Shown in pieces: positions 35,084 through 45,037 of a stretch of 64,000 nt of DNA. A program made the position numbers and the translations under genes. The first letter of the stretch is position 1. Every line of letters begins with the position of its first letter. The DNA comes from Pirellulales bacterium (lineage in GTDB: Bacteria; Planctomycetota; Planctomycetia; Pirellulales; Thermoguttaceae). The stretch covers positions 1-64,000 of the forward strand of contig JAFGDS010000005.1 in NCBI GenBank assembly GCA_016931995.1. The letters run 5' to 3'. Under the pieces are notes generated by a model. The model made no database searches. It was not told where the DNA came from and saw nothing but the letters and a program-made list of their open reading frames with translations.

Positions 35084-38000
35084 TTGCCGTACGTCTACCG
35101 CGAGGTGGACGAGGGCATCCGCGCGCGGATCGCCGCCGAGATCGGCTGGCACTACAAGGATCTTCGCGTTCTCGTCCGCTCGGCCGCGAGGGTGGAGGGG
35201 CGGGGGATCGAGATCCGAGGGTTGTCGATCGTCGAGCCCGGCGTGGAGGATCCCCGCGAGGCCATGGTCCATCTCGAAGAGGTCTTCCTTTGTTGCACGA
35301 CAGACCTGGCCGACCTCTTGACGGAGGAAGTCGCGGTCGGGCGGATCGCCATCCGCCGGCCGACGTTGCGGCTGATTCGCCGACCGGACGGAACGTGGAA
35401 CGCCCAGGGGCTGTTGCCCCTTCCCAAGCTGGGCCGCCGGGCGCCCGAGGTGACGATCGAAAACGGGACCATCGAGCTGTTGGACCCGACGCGCGACCCA
35501 CCCGCGCGGTACGTGCTGCGCGACGCGAACCTGACTATTGCGCCGGCCGAGGGCGCGGCGGGCGCCTCGGGTGCGCGCACGATCCGCGGCACGCTCACGG
35601 GCGACCATCTGCACCATATCGAGTTCGAGGGCACAATCGATCCGGAGCGCGGGACGTGGCAGATCGCGGGGTTGATCGAGGACCTGGCCATCTCGCCCGA
35701 CTTGTGCGATGCGCTGCCGGCGCCCGTGGCGGCGGCCGCGGCCGATTTCCGGGGTTTGCGCGGGCGCGCCGAGGCGACGTTTCGCCTGAGCAACGCGCCG
35801 GCGCCGGGCGAACCATGCCGCTTCGCCGTAACCGCCAGCCTGACGCAAGGACGCGTCGACGACCCGCGACTACCCTACCCGCTGACCGGTATTCTGGCCA
35901 CGATCCACGCCAACAACGACGGCTTCGCGATCCGCAACCTCTCGGCGCAGGGCGGCGAGGGATCGCTTTGGCTCGACGGCCGCCGGGCGGGCTACGCGCC
36001 CGATGCGCCCTGGGCGCTCGAGGCCGAGCTGCGCCGGCTCGAACTGAACCCACAACTGCTCGAAGTCTTGCCCGAGAAACTGCAAACGCTGTGGAGGAAA
36101 TATTGGCCCAGCGGGCTGATCGACGCCCACCTGAAGCTGGCTTCCGACGGGCAGCATCTTCGGCCCGAGGCGACGGAGATCGTGGTCCGCTGCCTGGACG
36201 TGGCCTTCACGTACCACAAGTTTCCCTACCGCGTGGAGCGAGCGCAAGGGACGCTCGTGCTGAAAAACGACGAGGTCGCGGTCGACGATCTCCTGGCGTA
36301 CACGGGGGACCGGCCGATCCGGATGTCCGCGCGCGTGCGGCAGCTGTTTTCCGGACCGTCCGGCTGGTTCGAGGCCCGGGGCGAGGCCATTCCGATCGAT
36401 CAGAAGGCGCTCGACGCGCTGCAACCGGACAGCCGGCGGGTGGTCGATTCGCTCCGTCCGCGCGGCACGTGCGACGCGTGGCTCCGGGTCGAGCAACCCC
36501 GGCCCGGCGTCCCGCCCACGCAGCACTACGTGCTCACCCTCAACGGCTGCTCCATCTGCTTTGACGGTTTCCCCTATCCGCTGGAAAACGTCCACGGGCG
36601 GCTCGAGCGATTTCCCGACCGGAGCTGGGCGTTCACTAATCTGGTCGGCGCGAACGACGCGGGTCGGATCACGTGCGAGGGCAACATGGTCGAATCGGCC
36701 GAGGGTAAGGTGCTCACCCTCGCGTTCACGGGAACGAACGTCCGGCTGGAGGAGGAGCTGCGCGACGCCCTGCGCCCCGCCATGCGCCAGGTGTGGAACG
36801 ATCTGAAACCCCGCGGCGCGGTCAACCTCGACGCGGAGCTTCAGTGGCTCGTGGATCGGAAGAAGCTTAATCTCACGGTGAGCGCCGTTCCGCAAACCGA
36901 GAACTCGTCCATCGAACCCAAGGCCTTCCCCTACCGGCTGGAGAAGCTCCACGGAAAACTGGTCTACCGCGACGGCCACGTTTCGGTGGACCGATTCCAG
37001 GCGGAGCACGGCCAAGTGACCGTCTCGTGCAACGGCTCGTGCGACTTCCTGCCCGATGGAAGCTGGCACGTTCGCCTCGGCGACGTCGCCGTCGACCACC
37101 TGCGGCTGGACCGCGAGTTGATCCAGGCGCTGCCGGCGCGGCTTCGCAAGGGCCTCGTGCGGCTCGATCCGCGAGGACCCGCCGATCTACACCGCGGCAC
37201 GTTCGACTTCTGGCACTCCGGGCGATCGGGCGAGCCCGTGCGCGCCGCGTGGGACCTCGCCATCGGCTTCCAGCAGGTCTCGGTCGAGTGCGGCGTGCTC
37301 CTGGAGAACATGTACGGCGACCTGACGCTCACCGGCGGGTTTGACGGGCAGCGATTCCAGTCGCGCGGCGAGCTGAACGTCGAATCGCTCACGTTCAAGG
37401 GATTTCAATTCACGCAGGTCATGGGGCCATTCTGGATCGACGACGGTCGGGTGCTGTTCGGGTCCTGGGTGGACCGGCCGGAGGGCGGCGTCGTCAAACC
37501 AGGCGCGACTGACGCCCCGGCGCCGCGGTCCGTCACGGCCCGGCTCTTCGACGGAACCATCGAGGGCGACGCCTGGATTGCCCTGGAACAGGTCCCCCGT
37601 TATGCGCTCACCGCGCGGTTGGCGCAGGCCGACTTGAGCCTCTTCGCAAAGGAAACCCTGGCCGGACAACAGGACCTGCGAGGGCGAGTTGGCGCGGAGG
37701 TCGAGCTGCGCGGCCAGGGCGCGACGGTCCACGGGCTGGGCGGACGTGGCCGCGTCTGGCTCCGCGAGGCCGACGTCTATCAACTGCCGGTGATGGTCGC
37801 CCTGCTCAAGATCCTCAGTATCCGCGAGCCGGACCGGTCGGCCTTCAGCAGCGCGGACATTCGATTCGGCATCAGCGGGCCGCACGTGTATCTCCGCCCC
37901 ATCAATTTCAACGGCGACGCGATCAGCCTGCTGGGCCAAGGGCAAATGGATTTCGACACGAACATCGACCTGGCGTTTCACGCCGTGGTGGGCCGCGACG

Positions 38001-38215
38001 CCTTCCGACTGCCCATCGTCAGCCCCTTGATGGGCGAAGCCAGCCGTCAGACGATGACGATCAAAATCACCGGATCGCTCCACAATCCCCAGACAAGCCG
38101 GCAGGTTCTGCCCGGCGTCAAGGAAGCCCTGGCGCGCTTGCAGGCCGACCTGCAGCCGCACCCCATGGGGCAACCTCCGACCAGCGACCAGGGGCTGCCG
38201 CTCCTGCGACGATAA
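35084..38215 (+). CDS. Large AsmA-like envelope protein
   Basis: At least 1,043 residues, rich in beta structure, of the AsmA/TamB-like group, thought to bridge the envelope and move lipids or aid outer-membrane assembly. Repeated motifs of AsmA type occur: IRRPTLRLIRRPDGTWNAQG near the N-terminus, several FPYRLEKLHGKLVYRDGHV-like segments (also at FPYPLENVHGRLERFPD and FPYRVERAQGTLVLKND), and a final GLGGRGRVWLREADVYQLPV region of AsmA_2 style. The listed TTG start lacks the membrane anchor: the frame continues upstream as FCWFLVKWGLLPGAIATIVA with no ATG, GTG or TTG, so the real start is probably further upstream (an ATC at 35003, 8 bases after AAAGGA, or a CTG at 35051/35054). Confidence 0.82.
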   Translation: MPYVYREVDEGIRARIAAEIGWHYKDLRVLVRSAARVEGRGIEIRGLSIVEPGVEDPREAMVHLEEVFLCCTTDLADLLTEEVAVGRIAIRRPTLRLIRRPDGTWNAQGLLPLPKLGRRAPEVTIENGTIELLDPTRDPPARYVLRDANLTIAPAEGAAGASGARTIRGTLTGDHLHHIEFEGTIDPERGTWQIAGLIEDLAISPDLCDALPAPVAAAAADFRGLRGRAEATFRLSNAPAPGEPCRFAVTASLTQGRVDDPRLPYPLTGILATIHANNDGFAIRNLSAQGGEGSLWLDGRRAGYAPDAPWALEAELRRLELNPQLLEVLPEKLQTLWRKYWPSGLIDAHLKLASDGQHLRPEATEIVVRCLDVAFTYHKFPYRVERAQGTLVLKNDEVAVDDLLAYTGDRPIRMSARVRQLFSGPSGWFEARGEAIPIDQKALDALQPDSRRVVDSLRPRGTCDAWLRVEQPRPGVPPTQHYVLTLNGCSICFDGFPYPLENVHGRLERFPDRSWAFTNLVGANDAGRITCEGNMVESAEGKVLTLAFTGTNVRLEEELRDALRPAMRQVWNDLKPRGAVNLDAELQWLVDRKKLNLTVSAVPQTENSSIEPKAFPYRLEKLHGKLVYRDGHVSVDRFQAEHGQVTVSCNGSCDFLPDGSWHVRLGDVAVDHLRLDRELIQALPARLRKGLVRLDPRGPADLHRGTFDFWHSGRSGEPVRAAWDLAIGFQQVSVECGVLLENMYGDLTLTGGFDGQRFQSRGELNVESLTFKGFQFTQVMGPFWIDDGRVLFGSWVDRPEGGVVKPGATDAPAPRSVTARLFDGTIEGDAWIALEQVPRYALTARLAQADLSLFAKETLAGQQDLRGRVGAEVELRGQGATVHGLGGRGRVWLREADVYQLPVMVALLKILSIREPDRSAFSSADIRFGISGPHVYLRPINFNGDAISLLGQGQMDFDTNIDLAFHAVVGRDAFRLPIVSPLMGEASRQTMTIKITGSLHNPQTSRQVLPGVKEALARLQADLQPHPMGQPPTSDQGLPLLRR

Positions 38216-38300
38216 CGCGGGCTACACTTGAGAGGGAGGCCATCGACCGAAACCAGCCCGGGGACTGTTCTCCTGTCGCCCGGCGCAAGGGAGGTGTCTG

Positions 38301-38627
38301 ATGAGCGTGGGACCTCTAGGAGGTCTAGGCGCGGCCGGCGCGCCTTTGGCCCAAACGAGCGGCTCGGAGGTGGAGCGGGCGCGGCAGGACGCCGCCGCGC
38401 AGCAACGCCAGATACAAACCGGCCAGAAGGCCGACGCGGCCGCCGGCATCGGCGAGACCGACGGCCAGGACCACGAGACCGAAGAGCGCGACGCCGACGG
38501 CCGGCGACCGTGGGAGATACCCGCGGGCGAGACGAACCAATCCGACGACGCGTCCGCCGCGCCGGACGCTCGCCGAGGCAAAGACGCCTCCGGCCAACGC
38601 GGCAATCTTTTGGACCTGAGCGGGTGA
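38301..38627 (+). CDS. Small hydrophilic planctomycete protein
   Basis: A 108-residue protein beginning MSVGPLGGLGAAGAPLAQTS, then a Gln/Asp/Glu-rich polar stretch (EVERARQDAAAQQRQIQTGQ), and ending GNLLDLSG. GGGAGGTG lies 6 bases before the ATG, the best ribosome-binding site nearby. The layout of a hydrophobic Gly/Ala head, a polar body and a conserved-looking LLDLSG tail resembles a hypothetical family I associate with planctomycetes; no function is known. The reverse strand has an open frame of similar length and membrane character, but it lacks a good start. It follows the AsmA-like gene by 85 bases and may share its transcript. Confidence 0.65.
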   Translation: MSVGPLGGLGAAGAPLAQTSGSEVERARQDAAAQQRQIQTGQKADAAAGIGETDGQDHETEERDADGRRPWEIPAGETNQSDDASAAPDARRGKDASGQRGNLLDLSG

Positions 38628-38653
38628 CAAGTCGCGTCATCCTGGACGGAACC

Positions 38654-38779
38654 GTCATCCCGAACGAAGCGAAGGATCTCGCGCGGTAATCCCCCTGCGA
38701 AGCCGCAAGCGGCATGTGCCACTGGCTTCGCCAGTGTGTGCGTCGCGGCATCGTGGGGCACTGGCAGAGCCAGTGGCAC
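38654..38779. repeat. Family A half-repeat and family C palindrome
   Basis: GTCATCCCGAACGAAGCGAA at 38654-38673 is a family A arm. GTGCCACTGGCTTCGCCAGT at 38716-38735 and ACTGGCAGAGCCAGTGGCAC ending at 38779 form family C. They lie between convergent genes. Confidence 0.75.
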
Positions 38780-38797
38780 TCGGCGTGTGCCGCTAGG

Positions 38798-41700
38798 TCA
38801 CGCCGGGGCGGTCGAGCGCGGTTGGCCGGCCGCTGTCGTGACCGCCTCGACGACCTGGAAGAGTTCGTCGGGCCGAATCGGCTTGCAAATGTATCCGTCC
38901 ATCCCCACCGCGAGACACCGGTCCTGGAATCCCTTGAGCACGTGCGCCGTCATGGCCACGATGGGCGTGCGCGACGGCGCGTCCCGCTCCATCTCGCGGA
39001 TCGCGATGGTCGCGGCCAGGCCGTCCATTTCGGGCATTTCGACGTCCATGAGGAGGAGGTCGTATTGCCTCGCGCGGAACGCCTCGACGGCCTGCCGGCC
39101 GTTATCGACGGTCTCGACCGCGTGTCCGCGGAGTTGAAGCAGCCCGGCGGCGACCTCCTGATTGACGGGACTGTCGTCCGCCACGAGCACGCGCAACGAG
39201 CGGGGCGCGGGGCCCGACGCGCCGGGCCCCGCGCCGGTCGAGGTCTCGCGGGTTTCGATCGCGGCCGCGGCGGCGGCGATAAGTTCCGCGGCCTTGACGG
39301 GCTTGGCGAGGCAACGCGAGATGCCCATGCGACGGCAACGTTCGGCCGCCTCGATTTGCCCAGGCGGGAGCAATACCACCAGCGGAAGCCTCCGCGAGGC
39401 GGCGTCGTGGATCTGTTCGGCCAGGTCCAAACCCCGCGGGTTGGCGGCGGCCACGTCGATCAGGGCCAACGTTGGCGGCTCGGCGACGAACGACGGCGAC
39501 GCGAGCGCGGCCAAGGCGGCCGCGGCGTCATCGACGTCGTGAACCGACATGCCGGACGTGGAGAGAATCTCGGCAAGGGCGCGCCGCGCATTGCGATTCT
39601 CGCTCACCAGCAGGGCGTTGCCCGATAGACGCGGCGTCGACGCCCCCGCCTCCTCGCACCGTTCGCGATCCAGCGGCACGACGAATTGGAAGGCGCTGCC
39701 TTTCTCGGGTTGGCTTTCCACCCAGATTTTTCCGCCCATCAGGGCGACCAGTTGCGCCGAGATGGCCAGACCAAGGCCGGTGCCGCCGAATCGCCGCGTC
39801 ATCGAGCTGTCGCTCTGGCGGAACGCCTCGAAGATGCACTGTTGTTTGTCTTCCGGGATGCCGATGCCCGTGTCGCGCACGGCGAATCGCACGCGCGCCT
39901 GGGTCTCGGTGCTCGATTCCAACCACACGTTGACGAAGACCTCGCCCTGGGGGGTGAACTTGACGGCGTTGCCGACCAGATTGACGAGAACCTGGCGGAG
40001 CCGGTTGGCGTCGGCAACGAGTTGTTCGGGCACGTCCGGCGCGATGCGGCAGAGGAGCTCGATCCCTTTTTGGGCCGCCGGAACGGCCAGGAGGCGCAGG
40101 GCGCCCATGACGACCTCGGGCAACGAGAACGCGACGCTTTCGAGTTCCATCCTTCCCGCTTCGATCTTGGAGAAATCCAGCGTGTCGTTCAGAATTGCCA
40201 AGAGCGCGTCGGCGGAGTCCCGCGCGATGGTGATGTAGTCGCGCTGCTGGTCGGTCAACGACGTGTTCAGCACCAGGCCGGTCATCCCCAGGATCCCGTT
40301 CATGGGCGTGCGGATTTCGTGGCTCATGGTGGCCAGGAAGCGGCTTTTCGCCTGGTTGGCGGCCTCGGCGGCCTGTTTGGCGACGCGGAGCTCCTCCTGG
40401 GCGGCGCGGAGCTCGTTGGCGGTGCGTTCGAGTTCGCGCGCGCGGGCTTCCGCCGCCGCGGTCCGGTTGGCGACGCGTTTCTCGAGCGTTTGGTTCAATT
40501 GCTGCAATTCGGCGAAGCCCTCGGCGTTTTCCAAAGCCGCGCCGGCGATCGTGGCGATGAAGTCGGCCAGGCGCTCCTCGTCGGGGCCGAAAAGGCCGTG
40601 CACGTGCTCGTGGGTGACGTAGAGGCAAGCCACGGCGCGGCCGCGGACGAGCAGCGGCACGCACAAGGCGGACCGTTTCGCGGAGGAGGCGGCCCGGTCG
40701 CTCGTGTTCGCGCATACGTCCTCGACCGAAGCCACGGCCTGCCCTTTATCGAGCGCGCGGCGGAGAATCGCGTCCTCGAAATCACCGTCCTTGCCGTCAT
40801 CCAGGGGCGCGAACTGATACGCGTCGCCCGATTGGGTCACGCCGACCACCCGGCACGTCTCGCCGCGCAGCAATCGTTGGGCGGCGTCGCGGACTTGGTC
40901 AAAGACGGCGTCGGGCAACAAGGCGGAGGCGATTTTCCGGCCGGCATCGAGCACCGTCTCGAAGCGGTCCGCCAAGGAGAGCGTGATGGACGGGCCTACC
41001 CCCGGCGCGCGGTGGGAGGCGCCGTCGCTTGCGGCGGTCGCCTCGCGCAGGCGGCGTTGGGCGGCGCGGATCCGCTCTTCCGAACGCGGCCAACCAAGCT
41101 CGCGCCCGAGCTGGCCGCACGCCAGAAGCGTTTGGGCGAACTCGTGCCGCGCGCCATGGCGCCGCGCCACAACGAGGCTCACCCGCAGCAAACGACGCAG
41201 CCGGCGCGTCTTGCCGCGCAGCGCGCGGATCAGGGCGAGCTCGCGCAGCGCGTGGGGCAGATCGTTTTGGAGACGTTGGGCAACGCGGACGGCCCGGCGT
41301 GCCACCCGCTCGGCGCGACGCAGCAATCGGGCGCGTCGAGCGGGCAAGACGTCCGACAGCGCCTCGGCCTGACGCCGCAGCGCCGTGGCGAGCCACGGCA
41401 AGCTCGGCGCGACGTAGGCGCTCACCAATCCGAGGCGGCGCCCCACCTTCTGCGCGCGTTGAAAGACCGCCACGGCCTGCTCGTGTTGCCCGGCCGCGGA
41501 AAGCTGCACGCCCTGGGCAACAAGGACCTGCACGACGCCTTGGGCGTCGGGTCGCGCGCGATCGAGCTCCCGGCGAAGCGCGTCCTCTGGGACCCTGCCG
41601 CCCGATGCCAGCGACCAGATATCCAGGCTGATCCCGGAAGCCTGCTCGTCGCCGAGCTCCAGGCCGGACAGATGCATGCGGCGGGCTTCCGCCACGGCGG

Positions 41701-44700
41701 CCTGCATGTCGCCCAGCCGGTACAGCGCGGCCGCGATCTGATATTGGGCAATGTGCATCTCCCAGTAGTCGCCCATGCGTCCCAGCAACCGGACCGCTTC
41801 GCGGCATTTCGCGATGCACTGCTCGAATTGCGAGGCGGCGTACAGCGCGACCCCCCAGAAGCTCAACGATTGACCCTGCCCCCAAAGATCGTCCAGCGCG
41901 CGGCGGATTTCGAGCGACTTTTGGGCGTAGGCCACGCCGCGCCCGTACCAACCCACCAAGGTCAACGCCACGGCGTGTTCGGAGTACACTTGCGCCATCT
42001 CCACGGTTGGCGCGAATTGTTCGGCCAGGTTCATTCCGTGCAGATGCACCCAAAAGTTTCTCGCCCGGCCCCGCGTATAGAAGTAGCAGTAGGCCAATCG
42101 ACTGAGCAGCCGGAGCCCCAGCCGTTCCGCCTCCGAGGGCCGGCGCCGCCAGCCGACGAACACGCGGGGAAGCAACGTGTGGAGCAGTTGGACGAAGATT
42201 TCCCAGGGCAAGAGCAGCGTCAGGGCGAGAGAGACGGGCGCGGCCGATATTCCCACCAGACGCAACGCGGTCTCAAACGCCCTGTTCGCGCTTTCCATGT
42301 CGCCCTGTTTGAAGTCCAACTCGCCGAGTTTGCCCGTGATCTGGGCTCGCGCGAGTTTGCCCTCGGCCAGGCCCTCCGCTTCCTGGAGGACGTGCTTCGC
42401 CTCCGCGTACTGGCCGCGCAGCATCAGCACTTCGCCCAATCCCTCGCGGATGGCGTATCGCGTGGCGTTGTCCGTGGCGGCTTCCCCGCGCCGCGCGATG
42501 CGGTATTGCTGTTCGGCCACTTCCAGGGCGTGCCGCGACCGCGCCTGCTCCGCGGCCGCCAGCGCGTACGGAAGCGCCCTGGCGCTTTCGCCGGCGGCGT
42601 CGAAGTGGTAAGCCAGCTCGAATATGCGGTGCCGCGCGTGTTGCGCAAGATGGCGCGCGACGCGGGCGTGCAGCATGCGCTGCCGCTCCGCCGACATCCG
42701 CTCGAGCAGCGCGGCGCGAATCCTGTCATGCACGAACGCGCACTCGCTTGCGCCCGAGCGCATCCAGATGAAGTGTCGCTGGCTGGCTTCCTCCAGCGCG
42801 GCCGTCGCCTGTTCCGGGGAAAGCCCCTCGATCTGGGCGGCAAGGTGGAGATCGAACTCCTTGCCCAACACGGCGCCCACCGTCAACAGTTCGATGGTGG
42901 CCTGCGGCAACAGCTCGACCCGGCGAGCGAGGAACGCCGCCGCTTGGCTGGACGACTGGAGATTCGCCAGGGCCAACGGCTCGATCCGCCAGCCGTCGGC
43001 TGCGGCCTGCAACACGCCGGACTCCACCATCCCTCGCAAGAGAGCCGACGCCATGAACGGGCTGCCCTCGGATAGCCGGCCGATCACCTCCTCGGCCTCG
43101 GCGGGCAACGGGCCCGCCATCGATTCCAGGAGCCACCGCGTTTCGTCGGCGCCCAGTGGAGCGAGCCGCACGTGCACCGTGGGACGCGTCTTCCGCAGCG
43201 CGTGGTCCGCCGGGACCTCCTCGGTGCGGAAGGAGGCCAGCAACAGCACGCGGGAAGCCGGTCGCGACGCTCCTCCGCGAATCCGGCTCCAGTGCCCAAT
43301 GAGTTTGACCGACATCTCGTCGGCCCACTGGCAGTCGTCCAAGGCGACGAGGACCGGCCGCGGTCCCGAGCCCAAGGCGTCCAGAAACGCCGACAGCGCT
43401 TGCACGCTTCGCGCCTCGCCGAAGACTTCCGGACCCAACGTGCCCGAGGTTTCCCAACCAAACGCGTTTGCCAGATCCGGCAGGGCGGCGCACACGGCGT
43501 CCAGGTGTTCGCCCAACAGCGATCGGAGCGTCTCGGGCGCCGTGGGGTCGGCGATGGCGGCCGCGATCAGATCGTCGACAATTCCCTCGAAAACCTGGAA
43601 CGGCCGCGCGCCGATCTGCGCCAACGCGTGACCGCGTAGAATCCACATCCCGGCCTGGATGCCCCGGGTCGCCAACTCCGTCAGGAGCCGCGTCTTTCCT
43701 CCGCCGGAAAGAGCCTCGACGAACACCGTGGCGAAACCGCCCGCGACCACGCGGCCGATCTGTTCGTCAAGCCGCGCCAACTCGAGCCGGCGGCCGACCA
43801 GGGCGGGCTCGGTCAACGTCAGGCGACGGTCGTGCAGCCCCACCACCACGGGCGATGGTTCCGCCCCGTCCCGCGCCGCCGCGGCAATGTCCTCGAGATC
43901 CGCCAGAACCGCGCCCGCCGTTTGATAGCGGTCGCGAGGGTCCTTGTGCAGAAGCCGCCGAAGCAGCTCATCCAACGCCCTGGGGACGTCCAGCCCCATG
44001 GCTCGGAGCTCGGGAACGCGAGACGTCATTTGCCGAACGAGCACTCTTCCCACGGTGTCGCCGCCAAACGGCGGACTGCCCGCCAGGCACTCGAACAACA
44101 CGATGCCCGCCGAATACAAATCCGACGCGGCGCCGACCTCGCAATCCAACGCGCCGGCGCGTTCGGGCGACTGGTACAAGGCGGCTTCGATGGATTCCTC
44201 GCCGGTCCATTGGCTGCTGTTGGGGCAGCACCCGAAATTGAAGCCCGTCAACACGGCGGCGCCAAGGGGCGACGCCTCGTCGACGACGACGTTCGTCGGC
44301 CGGACGTCGCCGTGGAGCGCGCCTTCGGCGTGAACGTCGGCAAGCGCCGCGAACAAGCGGCAGCCAACCGTCAACGCGTCCGTCAAGTCGAGCGGCCCGC
44401 GGAGCAATCGCCGCGCCAGCGTGATCCCCGGCACGTGCGCCCGCACGACGTAGAACCGATTCGCCTCGCGCGCGAACGCCAGTACGGGCGCGAGCCACGG
44501 TCCGTGCAGTTTTTGCAGGATCGCCGCCCCGCGTTCCAGAGGGAGCGATTCCTCCTCCGAGGCGCCGGCCAACGTGACGAGTTCGACGACAACCTGCTCC
44601 CCGGTGACGAGGTCCGCGGCCAACAGCGTTTCGCCGGCCCGCGTCCTCTGGAGCGTCTTGACAACCTGATACCTGTTGCCCAGGCGCGTCGCGCCGGCGG

Positions 44701-44761
44701 GCAACAAGGACGGCGGCTCGGCCGGCCTCGCGGGCGTGTTGGATAAATCAGTGTGCTCCAT
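38798..44761 (-). CDS. Hybrid signalling protein: pseudokinase, AAA ATPase, helical repeats, GAF, histidine kinase, two receivers
   Basis: A 1,987-residue multidomain sensor. Residues about 30-290 form a Ser/Thr-kinase fold with HGDVRPTNV, but the VAIK lysine is replaced ([10 protein letters not shown]) and the DFG site reads TGFNFG, so it is probably a pseudokinase. An AAA-type ATPase follows with Walker [13 protein letters not shown] at about 350, then TPR-like helices to about 1280. A GAF domain spans about 1290-1420, and HisKA has [15 protein letters not shown] (His about 1481) with HATPase to about 1690. A first receiver appears degenerate; the second has [11 protein letters not shown] and [13 protein letters not shown] (Asp about 1904). 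Start [13 protein letters not shown] was chosen over an upstream frame without protein character. The input signal is unknown. Confidence 0.9.
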   Translation of the reverse strand: MEHTDLSNTPARPAEPPSLLPAGATRLGNRYQVVKTLQRTRAGETLLAADLVTGEQVVVELVTLAGASEEESLPLERGAAILQKLHGPWLAPVLAFAREANRFYVVRAHVPGITLARRLLRGPLDLTDALTVGCRLFAALADVHAEGALHGDVRPTNVVVDEASPLGAAVLTGFNFGCCPNSSQWTGEESIEAALYQSPERAGALDCEVGAASDLYSAGIVLFECLAGSPPFGGDTVGRVLVRQMTSRVPELRAMGLDVPRALDELLRRLLHKDPRDRYQTAGAVLADLEDIAAAARDGAEPSPVVVGLHDRRLTLTEPALVGRRLELARLDEQIGRVVAGGFATVFVEALSGGGKTRLLTELATRGIQAGMWILRGHALAQIGARPFQVFEGIVDDLIAAAIADPTAPETLRSLLGEHLDAVCAALPDLANAFGWETSGTLGPEVFGEARSVQALSAFLDALGSGPRPVLVALDDCQWADEMSVKLIGHWSRIRGGASRPASRVLLLASFRTEEVPADHALRKTRPTVHVRLAPLGADETRWLLESMAGPLPAEAEEVIGRLSEGSPFMASALLRGMVESGVLQAAADGWRIEPLALANLQSSSQAAAFLARRVELLPQATIELLTVGAVLGKEFDLHLAAQIEGLSPEQATAALEEASQRHFIWMRSGASECAFVHDRIRAALLERMSAERQRMLHARVARHLAQHARHRIFELAYHFDAAGESARALPYALAAAEQARSRHALEVAEQQYRIARRGEAATDNATRYAIREGLGEVLMLRGQYAEAKHVLQEAEGLAEGKLARAQITGKLGELDFKQGDMESANRAFETALRLVGISAAPVSLALTLLLPWEIFVQLLHTLLPRVFVGWRRRPSEAERLGLRLLSRLAYCYFYTRGRARNFWVHLHGMNLAEQFAPTVEMAQVYSEHAVALTLVGWYGRGVAYAQKSLEIRRALDDLWGQGQSLSFWGVALYAASQFEQCIAKCREAVRLLGRMGDYWEMHIAQYQIAAALYRLGDMQAAVAEARRMHLSGLELGDEQASGISLDIWSLASGGRVPEDALRRELDRARPDAQGVVQVLVAQGVQLSAAGQHEQAVAVFQRAQKVGRRLGLVSAYVAPSLPWLATALRRQAEALSDVLPARRARLLRRAERVARRAVRVAQRLQNDLPHALRELALIRALRGKTRRLRRLLRVSLVVARRHGARHEFAQTLLACGQLGRELGWPRSEERIRAAQRRLREATAASDGASHRAPGVGPSITLSLADRFETVLDAGRKIASALLPDAVFDQVRDAAQRLLRGETCRVVGVTQSGDAYQFAPLDDGKDGDFEDAILRRALDKGQAVASVEDVCANTSDRAASSAKRSALCVPLLVRGRAVACLYVTHEHVHGLFGPDEERLADFIATIAGAALENAEGFAELQQLNQTLEKRVANRTAAAEARARELERTANELRAAQEELRVAKQAAEAANQAKSRFLATMSHEIRTPMNGILGMTGLVLNTSLTDQQRDYITIARDSADALLAILNDTLDFSKIEAGRMELESVAFSLPEVVMGALRLLAVPAAQKGIELLCRIAPDVPEQLVADANRLRQVLVNLVGNAVKFTPQGEVFVNVWLESSTETQARVRFAVRDTGIGIPEDKQQCIFEAFRQSDSSMTRRFGGTGLGLAISAQLVALMGGKIWVESQPEKGSAFQFVVPLDRERCEEAGASTPRLSGNALLVSENRNARRALAEILSTSGMSVHDVDDAAAALAALASPSFVAEPPTLALIDVAAANPRGLDLAEQIHDAASRRLPLVVLLPPGQIEAAERCRRMGISRCLAKPVKAAELIAAAAAAIETRETSTGAGPGASGPAPRSLRVLVADDSPVNQEVAAGLLQLRGHAVETVDNGRQAVEAFRARQYDLLLMDVEMPEMDGLAATIAIREMERDAPSRTPIVAMTAHVLKGFQDRCLAVGMDGYICKPIRPDELFQVVEAVTTAAGQPRSTAPA

Positions 44762-45037
44762 ACCTGAAAGCGTAGCCCCTGGCGGGGTATTCCCGCGGCC
44801 ACGTGCCAAAAAAGGGGGCTGCGCCGGACCGCCCCGCACGGGGTGGAGCCGCGCCGAATGTGACGATTGTATGGAGCGCCCGCGTCTGCGTCGGTCCGAA
44901 CGACGCGCCGAAACGGCGATCGCTGCCGGAATCATCTCGGCGCCGGAGGGATCGTGGCCGCTTGCACGCGCCGCGGACGGTGGCTAGATTATTGGGCGAG
45001 TCCCCCCACATCGTCCCGCCTTCACAAGGAGCCCGCC

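Noticed and set aside
38325-38630. Minus-strand frame with two membrane-like segments
   Set aside because: Antisense to the small planctomycete-type protein that has a good ribosome-binding site; kept only as an alternative.
39686-43075. 1,129-codon open frame on the plus strand
   Set aside because: It is exactly antisense to the hybrid histidine kinase; its composition is a GC-rich mirror with no domain character.
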